Source of the DNA: Gluconobacter sp. Dm-62
GTDB lineage: Bacteria > Pseudomonadota > Alphaproteobacteria > Acetobacterales > Acetobacteraceae
NCBI RefSeq assembly: GCF_018256155.1
Contig: NZ_JAERLY010000008.1
Location: forward strand, 57,820-121,819
Direction of reading: 5' to 3'
Length of the DNA: 64,000 nucleotides
The position numbers and the translations under genes were made by a program. Below the pieces are notes generated by a model. The model had not been told where the DNA came from, made no database searches, and saw only the letters and a list, made by a program, of their open reading frames with translations. This document shows, piece by piece, positions 55,059 to 63,699 of the stretch (positions within the stretch are counted from its first letter, which is position 1; each line of letters begins with the position of its first letter).

Positions 55059-56990
55059 ATGACGCACCGTCCACTTCTTGGCTTTATTGACAATATCGAC
55101 CGTTACCGGGTGCGTGGCTGGGCGCGTGAGGATGGCTCTGCGGAGCCCGTTCTTGTTCAGCTGGTGGATCATGGGGTTGTGCTGGCCGAAAAACAGGCTG
55201 ATGAACCCCGGCCGGATGCAGGAGGGAATTTCGGTTTCGAGTTTCTGCTGCCCTTTGGGTTGTCGGAAGAGCGGGACCATCACATTGAAGTCCGTCATGC
55301 TGCAGACGGATCCCTGATTGGACGAACCCCCTGGGTTCTCGGTGTAGAGGCGCAGCCCTCTTCCCGGACGCTGTCGGGACATATCGATTACATTGATCAT
55401 GACCGCATTCGGGGCTGGGCGGTCGAGACTGGTGAGGACGGACGCTCTGTCGCGCTTGAAATCTTCGACAATGGCCGCTTGCTGACCAGCGTCATCGCAA
55501 ACGGGCGTCGGGCTGATGTCGCGGCTGTGGGTCTTGGCGACGGACGCTGCGGGTTTGACATTCTTTTGCCTGCGTCTCTGCCGTCGGACATTCGCCATTC
55601 AATTGATATCCGGCGTGCGTCTGACGGTATGCGTCTGGCAGGCAGTCCGGTTGTGCTCGAGCCAGCAGAGGGTCTGAACGACACATTCAGGCAGACGGTT
55701 TCGCGTGCAGTAGCAGCCGTGGCGTCTCTGCGCGATCTGGCTGTGCAGGAAGAGGCGCTTGCATTTTTCCGGGATCAGACAGACCGCGTGGCACAGGGGC
55801 GCATAGAAACGCTTTCACGGCAGGACGCACGAAAGAAGCAGCGTCAGAAGCGCCGTATGGTAGCGGAAGATATCGGGGAAACCGCCTTCCCCAAAAGAGC
55901 GCTGGTGATCGATGCCCGTGTGCCCGTTTCAAACCGGGATGCCGGGTCCTGCGCCGTATTGTCCCATATGCATGGTCTTCGTGAAAATGGATATGAAGTC
56001 AGCTTCATGGCGGCTGATGAAATGCATAGGCGCGCTGAGGATTATGATGCCCTGCGTAAGGCAGGTTTTGTTGTCTATCGCTCACCCTATGATACTTCGG
56101 TTGAGGACGTTCTGAGAGCGCAGTCGGGAACGTTCGATCTGGTGTATCTGCATCGACAGACGATAGTGTCGCGCTATCTCGCTCTTGTACGCCACATGCA
56201 GCCGAAGGCGATGGCGGTCTATTCCGTAGCTGACCTGCACCACATCCGTCTTCAGCGTCAGGGAGAGGTACAGGAGCGGCCGGAGCTGCTGAGTGCCGCC
56301 CGTCAGATGCGTCTGCTGGAATGCACATCGGCCTGGATGGCGGATGCGGTCATTACGCATTCAGCAGCTGAAGCCAAATGGTTACAAAAGGCAGTTCCTG
56401 AGTCCAAGACCTTCGTTGTGCCATGGCATGTTCCGGTGCGTGGCAGACCGCCTGCGTTCGGGAGAAGAGCTGGCGTGCTTTTCGTCGGGGATTACAGTCA
56501 TGCGCCCAATCTTGACGCAGCCTACTGGATTCTTGAGGACATTGCGCCACGTCTGCACAAAATTGCACCCCATGTGACCCTGATGCTTGCGGGCAGCAAT
56601 ATGCCAGCATCCCTGGCGGCCAGCAGCACGGAAAATGTCGAGATCATGGGGCACGTTGCTGATCTTTCCGGTCTGCTGGGAAAAATACGGGTCGGCATTG
56701 CTCCGTTGCGTTTTGGCGCTGGAGTAAAAGGCAAGGTGCTTGAGTGCCTTGCAGCGTCCGTTCCCTGCATCATGACGCCGATCGCCGCGGAAGGAATATC
56801 CCTTCCTCCCGAACTGGACTGTCTTGTCGCGACAGATGTGGAACAGTTTGTTCAGCTTATTGTGCAGTATCATGATGAAGAGGAGGCGTATCGCTCCGCA
56901 GCGCAAGTCGCCAGAACGTTTGTTCGGGACAATTATTCCGATGGGGCCGTACAAAATGCCCTTTCTTCTGTCATTAAAACAAAGAAGTAA
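55059..56990 (+). CDS. GT4 glycosyltransferase with two N-terminal domains shared with the giant protein
   Basis: The 643-residue protein has two N-terminal copies (about residues 1-92 and 105-205) of the same beta-rich domain found at the C-terminus of the giant protein, each with G-x-I-D...R-V/I-R-G-W-A and a late CGFDILLP-type block. Residues about 285-643 are a GT4 glycosyltransferase (VLFVGDYSHAPNLDAAYWIL, IAPLRFGAGVKGKVLECLA). The gene starts 38 bases after the giant gene, so both are probably co-transcribed. ATG 55059 has GGAG eight bases upstream. It may extend the glycans on the giant protein, which is inference. Confidence 0.85.
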   Translation: MTHRPLLGFIDNIDRYRVRGWAREDGSAEPVLVQLVDHGVVLAEKQADEPRPDAGGNFGFEFLLPFGLSEERDHHIEVRHAADGSLIGRTPWVLGVEAQPSSRTLSGHIDYIDHDRIRGWAVETGEDGRSVALEIFDNGRLLTSVIANGRRADVAAVGLGDGRCGFDILLPASLPSDIRHSIDIRRASDGMRLAGSPVVLEPAEGLNDTFRQTVSRAVAAVASLRDLAVQEEALAFFRDQTDRVAQGRIETLSRQDARKKQRQKRRMVAEDIGETAFPKRALVIDARVPVSNRDAGSCAVLSHMHGLRENGYEVSFMAADEMHRRAEDYDALRKAGFVVYRSPYDTSVEDVLRAQSGTFDLVYLHRQTIVSRYLALVRHMQPKAMAVYSVADLHHIRLQRQGEVQERPELLSAARQMRLLECTSAWMADAVITHSAAEAKWLQKAVPESKTFVVPWHVPVRGRPPAFGRRAGVLFVGDYSHAPNLDAAYWILEDIAPRLHKIAPHVTLMLAGSNMPASLAASSTENVEIMGHVADLSGLLGKIRVGIAPLRFGAGVKGKVLECLAASVPCIMTPIAAEGISLPPELDCLVATDVEQFVQLIVQYHDEEEAYRSAAQVARTFVRDNYSDGAVQNALSSVIKTKK

Positions 56991-57021
56991 AATCCGTTCA
57001 TGTTTCAGTCATGAAGCAATG

Positions 57022-57050
57022 TGCTGAATTTCTTCGGCAGGACATTTTTT
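57022..57050 (+). terminator. Rho-independent terminator of the giant-protein operon
   Basis: A 7-bp stem with one G-U pair (57022-57028 with 57033-57039, TTTC loop) is followed, after five bases, by six T residues. It lies 31 bases after the glycosyltransferase stop codon. Confidence 0.65.
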
Positions 57051-57061
57051 AAATCCTGTAT

Positions 57062-57119
57062 TCATAATTTTTTAATAAAAGTATAACACTGCCTTATCGA
57101 TAGAACAGTTATTAACAGC
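57062..57119 (+). promoter_or_regulatory. Promoter region of the second phosphoesterase, matching that of the phospholipase gene
   Basis: TCATAAT (57062), TTAATAAA (57072), TATAAC (57082, -10-like) and TATTAACAGC (57110) match the upstream region of the 45.7-kb gene with identical spacing. The two regions agree at about 24 of 28 bases in the first block by my count. The last block lies 66 bases before the start codon. Confidence 0.6.
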
Positions 57120-57184
57120 ATCGTTTTTCACAGCTTGGTCTTGAGTATCCGACCGTAGTGAGGAAAGGTTTTACTGAGGTGTCC

Positions 57185-58816
57185 ATGAATAGCGTACAAC
57201 GAGCAAAGGCTGGCTTGGCAGTACTCCTGTCAGGCTCCATTCTTCTTCCGTCAGTGGCGCTTGCGGCGTCTTCCTCCGCGGCCGACTCATATGCGACCGC
57301 TACTCCCATCAAACATGTGGTCGTGATCTTTCAGGAAAATCGTTCCTTCGATCATTATTTTGGGACTTACCCCAAAGCCGCAAACGTGAGTGGTGAGCCG
57401 AGCTTCACGGCACTGGCTGGAACGCCTTACGTCAACAACCTGACCAATGCCAATCTCCTGACGACCAATCCGAATGCAAATTCGGCAAATGGCTCCGGAG
57501 CAGCCCTGCCTTTCCGGATCGACCGGACGCAGGCCAATACAGCAGACCAGAATCACAGCTACACGCCGGAGCAGCAGGCTTACGACGGCGGAAAGATGGA
57601 TCTGTTCCCGAAATATACCGGATCAGCAACATCTGGAAGCTCGGGTGCTTTCGGTACGAAGGGCCAGGTTCTGGGTTATTTTGATGGCAACACGGTCACA
57701 GCACTGTGGAATTACGCCCAGCATTACGCAATGAGCGATAATAACTGGACCGACACTTTTGGTCCGTCCACGCCGGGTGCTCTTGAAGTTGTGGCCGGGC
57801 AGACTAACGGTCTTCAGCCGATCGCGGGCAGCAAGCTGGGGAGTGCCTACATCAACGATGGCCAGGGCGGATATACCCTGATCAACGACGAAGACCCTGC
57901 GTACGACACCTGCTCGACCTCGACGCAGATGCTGATCAACGCCAAGAACATTGGTGATCTGCTGAACGAGAAGGGTATTTCCTGGGGTGGCTTCATGGGC
58001 GGCTTCGATCTGACGCTCACGAACGCGAACAGCACCACCGGATGCAGCCGCAGCACGTATTCCGACACTGTCGGCACGCGCACGGATTATATTCCGCATC
58101 ATGCCTGGTTCCAGTATTTCGCCAGCACGGCCAATCCGACGCATGCCCGCCCGAACTCTACGGCTTCGATCGGTTACAGCACCGTTCCGGGAACCTCGAC
58201 GCCCGAACCCGCAAATCATCAGTATGATACCGAAGACTTTTACGCTGCCGTAAAGGCCGGGAACTTCCCCGCAGTCTCGTATATCAAGATGCAGGCCTAT
58301 CAGGACGGTCACCCGGGAAATTCCGATCCGCTTGATGAGCAGAATGGCATCGTCACCCTCGTAAACTTCATTCAGAGCCAGCCGGAATGGGCCAGCACGG
58401 CGATTATCATCGACTATGATGACTCGGATGGCTGGTATGATCACGCATTCCAGAAGCCACTGTGGGGTTCGTTCGACAGCACGGCGGACCAGCTCAACGG
58501 TGCCGGAATCTGTGGGACCGCAGGCTCAGCTCCGAAAGGCGTGGGCGGCAAAGCCGTCAATGGCCGCTGTGGCCCTGGCACGCGTATCCCGCTCATCGTG
58601 ATCTCCCCGTATGCCCGCAAGAACTTCGTCAGTCATCGCATCACGAGCCAGGCGTCGGTCGTGCGTTTCATTGAGGACAACTGGCTGAGCGGCAAGCGTC
58701 TTGGTGGTGGATCGTTTGATGCGGCTTCGGGCCAGATCAACACGATGTTCGACTTCACACAGACGCCGAACACGACACCTCTGGTTCTGGATCCGGATAC
58801 GGGTCTCGTTCAGTAA
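57185..58816 (+). CDS. Exported phosphoesterase (acid phosphatase/phospholipase C family)
   Basis: The 543-residue enzyme has a Sec signal peptide (MNSVQRAKAGLAVLLSGSIL, cleavage near VALA/AS) and the phosphoesterase core: HVVVIFQENRSFDHYFGTYP, GPSTPGALEVVAGQ, IIIDYDDSDGWYDHAFQ and PLIVISPYARKNFVSH. It is related to the 45.7-kb enzyme but lacks the C-terminal beta domains and uses Sec rather than Tat. ATG 57185 has a GAGG site; a GTG at 57158 would place the signal late. It is a candidate T2SS substrate and phosphate scavenger. Confidence 0.9.
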   Translation: MNSVQRAKAGLAVLLSGSILLPSVALAASSSAADSYATATPIKHVVVIFQENRSFDHYFGTYPKAANVSGEPSFTALAGTPYVNNLTNANLLTTNPNANSANGSGAALPFRIDRTQANTADQNHSYTPEQQAYDGGKMDLFPKYTGSATSGSSGAFGTKGQVLGYFDGNTVTALWNYAQHYAMSDNNWTDTFGPSTPGALEVVAGQTNGLQPIAGSKLGSAYINDGQGGYTLINDEDPAYDTCSTSTQMLINAKNIGDLLNEKGISWGGFMGGFDLTLTNANSTTGCSRSTYSDTVGTRTDYIPHHAWFQYFASTANPTHARPNSTASIGYSTVPGTSTPEPANHQYDTEDFYAAVKAGNFPAVSYIKMQAYQDGHPGNSDPLDEQNGIVTLVNFIQSQPEWASTAIIIDYDDSDGWYDHAFQKPLWGSFDSTADQLNGAGICGTAGSAPKGVGGKAVNGRCGPGTRIPLIVISPYARKNFVSHRITSQASVVRFIEDNWLSGKRLGGGSFDAASGQINTMFDFTQTPNTTPLVLDPDTGLVQ

Positions 58817-58960
58817 GGCTGGACGCTCCTGGGGAGGATCGTCAGGTTCTCCCTGAAGCGGACAAGGGGCGTGAAATGGCGAAAGCCGTTTCGCGCTTTC
58901 TGTCGCTTTGAGGTGCGACGGGTTCTGGTCGTCGCTCGTTCCGTGGACTGCGTTTTGGTT

Positions 58961-59371
58961 TCAGTTTTCCGTATTGGGAAACAAGGACTGTGCCGCATCC
59001 AGAACTTTCTGGCGGTAGCTCTCGTTCAGTGCCGGCGTATGGGAGTGGTAATCACCGATCGCCTGCATGACGTTGCCATGCTCCTGATTGATAAGTGTAC
59101 GAAGAATGAGAGCCGCAGCAGCGACATTGAAGCAGGAATCGGAAACCAGCCGTGCGGCAGTCTGCGTCTCGGGAAGATGAGCGACAGCCGCGAGAGTCTG
59201 TATCCATCGTGTGTTGATCTGCATGATTCCGAGATCGGAGCTGCCATCCTTGTTGGGATGCACCATGCCCACTGCCCCACCTTCGACTCTCTGGATTACG
59301 GGAAGCACTCTTGGGGGAAGATCGTAGCGGATTGCACTGGCAATCACGCAGGCAAGAAGAGGGAAGGGCAT
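58961..59371 (-). CDS. Lytic transglycosylase (SLT domain, VirB1-like)
   Basis: The 136-residue protein is a minimal SLT domain: VIQRVEGGAVGM contains the catalytic Glu, SDLGIMQINTRW is the conserved signature, and YHSHTPALNESY the substrate cleft. The N-terminus (FPLLACVIASAIRYDLPP) may act as a short export signal. I use ATG 59371; GTG 59404 has no ribosome site. Such small enzymes open peptidoglycan for trans-envelope machines. It is divergent from gspG, 93 bases away, so it may help T2SS assembly. Confidence 0.85.
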   Translation of the reverse strand: MPFPLLACVIASAIRYDLPPRVLPVIQRVEGGAVGMVHPNKDGSSDLGIMQINTRWIQTLAAVAHLPETQTAARLVSDSCFNVAAAALILRTLINQEHGNVMQAIGDYHSHTPALNESYRQKVLDAAQSLFPNTEN

Positions 59372-59464
59372 GGGGTGACGATCTCCAGCGCGCAGGCAAA
59401 GCACGGCAGGTCAGAAAAGCTGTCTTATAGTCGGACGTCACATTTGGCGTCGTGTGAGGATTTT

Positions 59465-59911
59465 ATGAAAAAGGTTGAATCCGGTTCAGGCGTAGATGAA
59501 CGGGAGGGTGGCTTCACCCTGCTCGAGATTCTTGTGGTGCTTGCGATTCTGGCACTGCTCGTAGGCTTGGTGGCGCCAGCAGCGCTCAGGCAGCTTGGTG
59601 GCGCGCGCGTTTCAGTTGCCCGCCAGTCCATCGCACGTCTTGGGACGGTGCTGGATCTTTACAAGCTTGATGTCGGCAATTACCCGACAAGCGAAGAAGG
59701 TCTTGAAGCACTGATCCACAAGCCTTCCGGCGTGGAAAACTGGAATGGTCCGTATCTGAAGGACGGGAATGCGCCGAAAGATCCCTGGAATCATCAATAT
59801 ACATACCAGTTTCCGTCGTCCCGTGAGGCCCATGATTACGATCTGTGTTCATCGGGCGTACACGGAACAGGAGATGCGTCCCCCGGTCAGGCGGACGCTA
59901 TCTGTAACTAG
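59465..59911 (+). CDS. gspG: T2SS major pseudopilin GspG
   Basis: The 148-residue protein has a prepilin leader (EREGGFTLLEILVVLAILAL, Glu at +5) and the GspG pattern IARLGTVLDLYKLDVGNYPTS followed by GLEALIHKP, WNGPYLKDG and PKDPWNHQYTYQFP, the calcium-loop region. It forms the pseudopilus shaft. The frame is open to 58871 but the leader and an AGGA site set the start at ATG 59465. It is 14 kb from the other gsp genes, the only core subunit not with them. Its TAG stop abuts an IS relic. Confidence 0.93.
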   Translation: MKKVESGSGVDEREGGFTLLEILVVLAILALLVGLVAPAALRQLGGARVSVARQSIARLGTVLDLYKLDVGNYPTSEEGLEALIHKPSGVENWNGPYLKDGNAPKDPWNHQYTYQFPSSREAHDYDLCSSGVHGTGDASPGQADAICN

Positions 59912-60527
59912 GCCGTGTTGACAAAAATTCCATATGATCTGCTTGAGATCTCATTCACTTTTTGGTTGGAGGATAGCACGTGGAGAGAAGATATATGGCG
60001 CGAGGCGATGTGACGGATAAGGAATAGGTAATTATTGGCCTGTTTCTGCTGCCTGAGCATGGCCGTTTGGTGCTTCTGTCCGGAGACAGACGCCAGTTTT
60101 TCAGTAGCATGCTGCATGTGCTGCGAACCAGTCGCCCGTGACGAGACATACATAGGAACTACGGCAAGTGAGACTCGGTCTATGTCGAGGTCCTGTCGTT
60201 GAACTGAATAGGGTGTGAGGGACGTCTTCTTGGCCTTGTTCTCACGGAGGCCAAGTCTCGGATTAAAAGCCACAGAGGTCCTGAGGAAAATACCAGCTTC
60301 AAAAGCAGAGCCATGCTGATCATTCCATTAGCAAAGGCAGAAGTACGCCCCAGAAATAGACTGGCGGCACTACCGTGATAGCAACTGCATTAAACGGATG
60401 TTCTAACCTTCTTAATGCAGTTGCGCGCGCATCGCGACCTGCTACGACAAGACAGCCTAGTCTTTTATTAGTTTCCTCAACCTCACCATCGTAAGATTCT
60501 GGATCAGGTCTTTTTTCAACGTGACTT
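59911..60527 (+). pseudogene. Decayed IS5-family element with transposase relic
   Basis: From ATG 59995 the frame reads MARGDVTDKE-stop-VIIG, then LHVLRTSRP-stop-RDIH and YGK-stop-DSVY, matching a typical IS5-type transposase with its Trp codons turned into TAG or TGA. Near 60390-60480 the conserved C-terminal block (IKRMF, RIATCYDKTA, SFLNL) is still legible. The middle is deleted or scrambled. Left end GGCCGTGTTGACAAAA (59911) and a degenerate right end near 60511-60526 resemble inverted repeats. The homology is judged from memory of the family. Confidence 0.75.
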
Positions 60528-60617
60528 AAGGGGAGTCTTTCCGTTAGCTTAAGCACGAGAGAAGTAATAATGGAAATCTAATTAAAAATAATAAATTCCT
60601 AAACGATAAACAAAAGA

Positions 60618-62225
60618 TTATTCGCCTTTTGCTGCCCATATCTCTGATTCTTCTAAGCGGTAACAAAGATGATCTGGATTATCTTTTGAGAAACCAAACA
60701 CTTGAACTTGATCAAGGTGCAAATAATTTTTTCCTATTATTTGAACGCGTAAAAATCTAATTTCTACAGGTACTTCTGGCTGCCATTTGTAAGGATTTCC
60801 ATCTATTCCTCCAAATGGAAAATTTTCATCTCTTATAGTAAGAACTTCCCAATTTTCACCATCATAGCTCCCTAATAGTTTCAAACGTGCAGAGCGATGT
60901 TCTAAACCTTCAAATCGATTAAACAAAAGCACTCCTGTCACATAGGATTTTTCTTCAAGATCAACTTGCCACCATGCATTTTCATCGAAATCAGTATGAA
61001 ACTGATAAGTGCCTTTTAAGAAACCGCTTACGGCTCCAGCAGAATCTAATTCTACTGTGTTCTTTTTTGACCACAAACTAATAGAGCTTTGCGTAGTTGG
61101 TTTGTCTTTGGAGATTATTTTCCCATTAATAAATGGTAATTCACTCTTAGGTTTATTAAGTAAAGGAGAAAATCCCTTTATCGACAACAAATTGTCAACG
61201 TTGACTGATAATTCATCAGCAACTCCAATTGGGTCGGTGATAATAAAGTTATTTCCAAAATATTCATCTCTTCCGATATTATATATATTACCTTTTGGAT
61301 AAAAATAAATTGAGTTATTTTGGTTTGCTTTATCAAATAGCAATTGATTTGACCAAATTTCATTTCCATAGGAAATTCCAATTATGTTGTTTTTTGGGGT
61401 AAATATTCCTGTATGAAGAGCTGACCCCATACTTCCAAGAACTATTGGGTGTTCCCTAAATATCATTACTTGTTGCCTAAAATTAAGTTTTTCAGGAAAT
61501 ATTATTTCTATACCATTTTTTTTGAGTCTTTCACAAATAATATGTTCATTTTTTATTCTAGAAACACCTGAATTTATTTTTGTTTTCGCCAGATAAACAG
61601 GTATCTTCGAAATAGAAGCCGGATTGGAAACTTCAATCTCATCACCAATATGATTACAAAATTTGGCGAAAATTTCATAAACGAAATTATTTTCTTCGAA
61701 AGAGGGCTCGGGTATGGTAATTTTTTCAAAGCGAACAGGAATTGTAGAGTTTATAAAGTTACTTTCTTTTAGGCCTAATATATTAAAAATTTCGCCTATA
61801 TATGGTATGGAAAACAGATCTTCTGGGGTTCTTTTGTCAGAATACACTATTTTTATATTATCTTCGATATTATTATTTAATACCCACCACAGACGACTAA
61901 GGGTTATTGTTAAAAAGTGACCGTAATGTGTATTGATGGGGCCAAGATAAAAATAATGCGCTGTTTTTTCTGCGAATTCATAATTCAATGCATCTAAATT
62001 GGTGAAGTAATCACCAAATATTAAATGATTATCGGGTATACCCAAGAAGACTCCAGAGGCTGTTATTAATTTTTTTCCTCTATCGTAACATCCTGGAGCG
62101 GAATCCATATAATTTTCAGGAACAAATAAAATATCCTCGTAGGAATCAATTCTTGGTGCTCCCTTTAATAAGGTTTCCCCCCCGTATACGCTATCGCAAT
62201 GAGATAAAATCATTTCCTCGCCCAT
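60618..62225 (-). CDS. GT61-type glycosyltransferase with C-terminal discoidin (F5/8 C) domain
   Basis: Residues about 80-320 carry GT61 landmarks: YFYLGPINTHYGHFL and GSMGSALHTGIFTP. Residues about 380-520 form a discoidin-like carbohydrate-binding domain (ENAWWQVDLEEKSYVTGVLL, HLDQVQVFGF). The gene is very AT-rich compared with all others in the window, apart from the acetyltransferase beside it, indicating recent transfer. I start at ATG 62225; a TTG at 62261 is possible. It probably modifies a surface polysaccharide. It lies next to an IS relic. Confidence 0.8.
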   Translation of the reverse strand: MGEEMILSHCDSVYGGETLLKGAPRIDSYEDILFVPENYMDSAPGCYDRGKKLITASGVFLGIPDNHLIFGDYFTNLDALNYEFAEKTAHYFYLGPINTHYGHFLTITLSRLWWVLNNNIEDNIKIVYSDKRTPEDLFSIPYIGEIFNILGLKESNFINSTIPVRFEKITIPEPSFEENNFVYEIFAKFCNHIGDEIEVSNPASISKIPVYLAKTKINSGVSRIKNEHIICERLKKNGIEIIFPEKLNFRQQVMIFREHPIVLGSMGSALHTGIFTPKNNIIGISYGNEIWSNQLLFDKANQNNSIYFYPKGNIYNIGRDEYFGNNFIITDPIGVADELSVNVDNLLSIKGFSPLLNKPKSELPFINGKIISKDKPTTQSSISLWSKKNTVELDSAGAVSGFLKGTYQFHTDFDENAWWQVDLEEKSYVTGVLLFNRFEGLEHRSARLKLLGSYDGENWEVLTIRDENFPFGGIDGNPYKWQPEVPVEIRFLRVQIIGKNYLHLDQVQVFGFSKDNPDHLCYRLEESEIWAAKGE

Positions 62226-63081
62226 CTCGTATTTAAATTCGATCCTTAAAATATCCCTCAAAAGGATACATGATCAATGCATATATTTTAAGGATAATCA
62301 AAAATAGCTTTTTATCTAAAAATATGGATGTTTTTTATAAACCTGATTAGCTTCATTCAATTTTTCTTTATAACACGACATTTCTAACGTCCCTAGGGCA
62401 GTGAATACCAACGCTGAAAAAGCGACTCTTCAGACGGTCCGTGTCTCTGAGAAGTGGCAGAATAAGTTGGTAAAAAATAAGAACATGCTTGCAGCAGATC
62501 TTTCCAGCCCGTTTTCGGTTATAAATCCCACAGTCTCATCGGTTCAAAATTCAAGCTGATCGACGGCGGCGTCTGCGACCAATGGTCGCATGAGACTAAG
62601 AAAAAGATTACTTGATCGCAGCAACACAACGCTGACGTTTGGGCGTAACCATTCGGGCTCGAATTAGGGTGTAGCCTTGAAGGGACGACGGTGGAGAGGA
62701 AAACGGCCCATCACTCACAAAGCCAATAAAATTTTTATGGAAGACGGGATCTTCTTTCGAAGAACCATCGAAAAAACTGTATCCCACATTTGTGTTTTAA
62801 TTTTAATATAGACGCGTATCAAATCTGGGCGAAGATTGAGCATATCTTGTCGATCAGAACTTAAAGAGAGGTTTTGCATCCACGGTGTAAGCTTCGATTA
62901 GGCCATCACGAGATCGGGCTGCTCAATATCATCTATAACTTACACCTATCCCTTTGCATGGAGGGATCAGTGCCAGTCTAGAGTAATCTCAAATAGCACA
63001 AAGTCGTCAATCAGAGCTTACACATGTTATTTGGTTATACTTAAAAATATTTTCTAGAAACAGAATATTTATTTACAATTT
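62226..63081. other. Non-coding, mosaic interval between the two AT-rich genes
   Basis: This 850-bp interval has no convincing gene. Its outer parts are AT-rich like the flanking genes, but about 62390-62720 is richer in GC and looks like host DNA or a decayed insertion. A 51-codon frame from GTG 62398 has no ribosome site or recognisable motif. Confidence 0.5.
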
Positions 63082-63699
63082 TTAAGTATTTTCAATATAT
63101 TCTAAAAGACGATTTACATCATTTTTCGCTAATATGGGGATAATTTTATTTATCTTTTCATCTGGTAAATCCCACCAAGATGCAGAAATTAATCTTTTTA
63201 TCAAGCTTTCTTCAAATCTATATTTTATAATAATGGCAGGATTTCCTATACTGATACTATATGGCGGTACAAATCCCCTGATAACTGTTCCAGCACCTAT
63301 GATTGCACCATGTCCAATATTTGATTTAGGTAGAATGATGGCTCCCTCTCCAATCCATACATCGCTACCTATGATTACATCCCCTCCCGTATGGCATGCT
63401 GTGTGTTCGTCCGCGCCAGGCCACCAAGCCTTCAATGCATCAAATGGGTATGTAGAAACATTATTACCTTCGTGAGATCCCAATATAATTGTTGATTTTG
63501 CAATAGAACAAAATTTTCCAATATAAAGCTTTCCCCTATCCTTTTCTAGGACAGTTGGATTTCCATATGTATGATTTCCAATCTCCCATCCAAAGTTATG
63601 GATATCTTCAGACATACAAATTTTAGTTAGTCCAACATAGGGGGGATTTAACATTTCTCTTTCTCCAAAATAGTAAAAAATGTTCTTCGTAAATTTCAT
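63082..63699 (-). CDS. Hexapeptide-repeat acetyltransferase (CatB/Vat, xenobiotic type)
   Basis: The 205-residue protein has the left-handed beta-helix pattern (YIGKFCSIAKSTIILGSHEG, DVIIGSDVWIGEGAIILPKS, IGHGAIIGAGTVIRG) and a catalytic-type His in the STYPFDALKAWWPGADEH region of the XAT class. Such enzymes acetylate sugars of surface glycans or antibiotics such as chloramphenicol and streptogramins; here a glycan target is more likely given the GT61 neighbour. It is AT-rich, as that gene is. Confidence 0.85.
   Translation of the reverse strand: MKFTKNIFYYFGEREMLNPPYVGLTKICMSEDIHNFGWEIGNHTYGNPTVLEKDRGKLYIGKFCSIAKSTIILGSHEGNNVSTYPFDALKAWWPGADEHTACHTGGDVIIGSDVWIGEGAIILPKSNIGHGAIIGAGTVIRGFVPPYSISIGNPAIIIKYRFEESLIKRLISASWWDLPDEKINKIIPILAKNDVNRLLEYIENT

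Noticed and set aside
58879..58894. GCGAAA/TTTCGC hairpin after the second phosphoesterase gene
   Set aside because: The stem is only six base pairs with no clear T tract, too weak to call a terminator.
59908..60273. 121-codon minus-strand frame after gspG
   Set aside because: It is antisense to the readable remains of an IS5-type transposase and has no motif of its own.
60320..60556. 78-codon minus-strand frame in the IS relic
   Set aside because: It covers the C-terminal block of the decayed transposase on the other strand.
62398..62553. 51-codon plus-strand frame starting GTG
   Set aside because: It has no ribosome site, no recognisable motif and lies in mosaic DNA.
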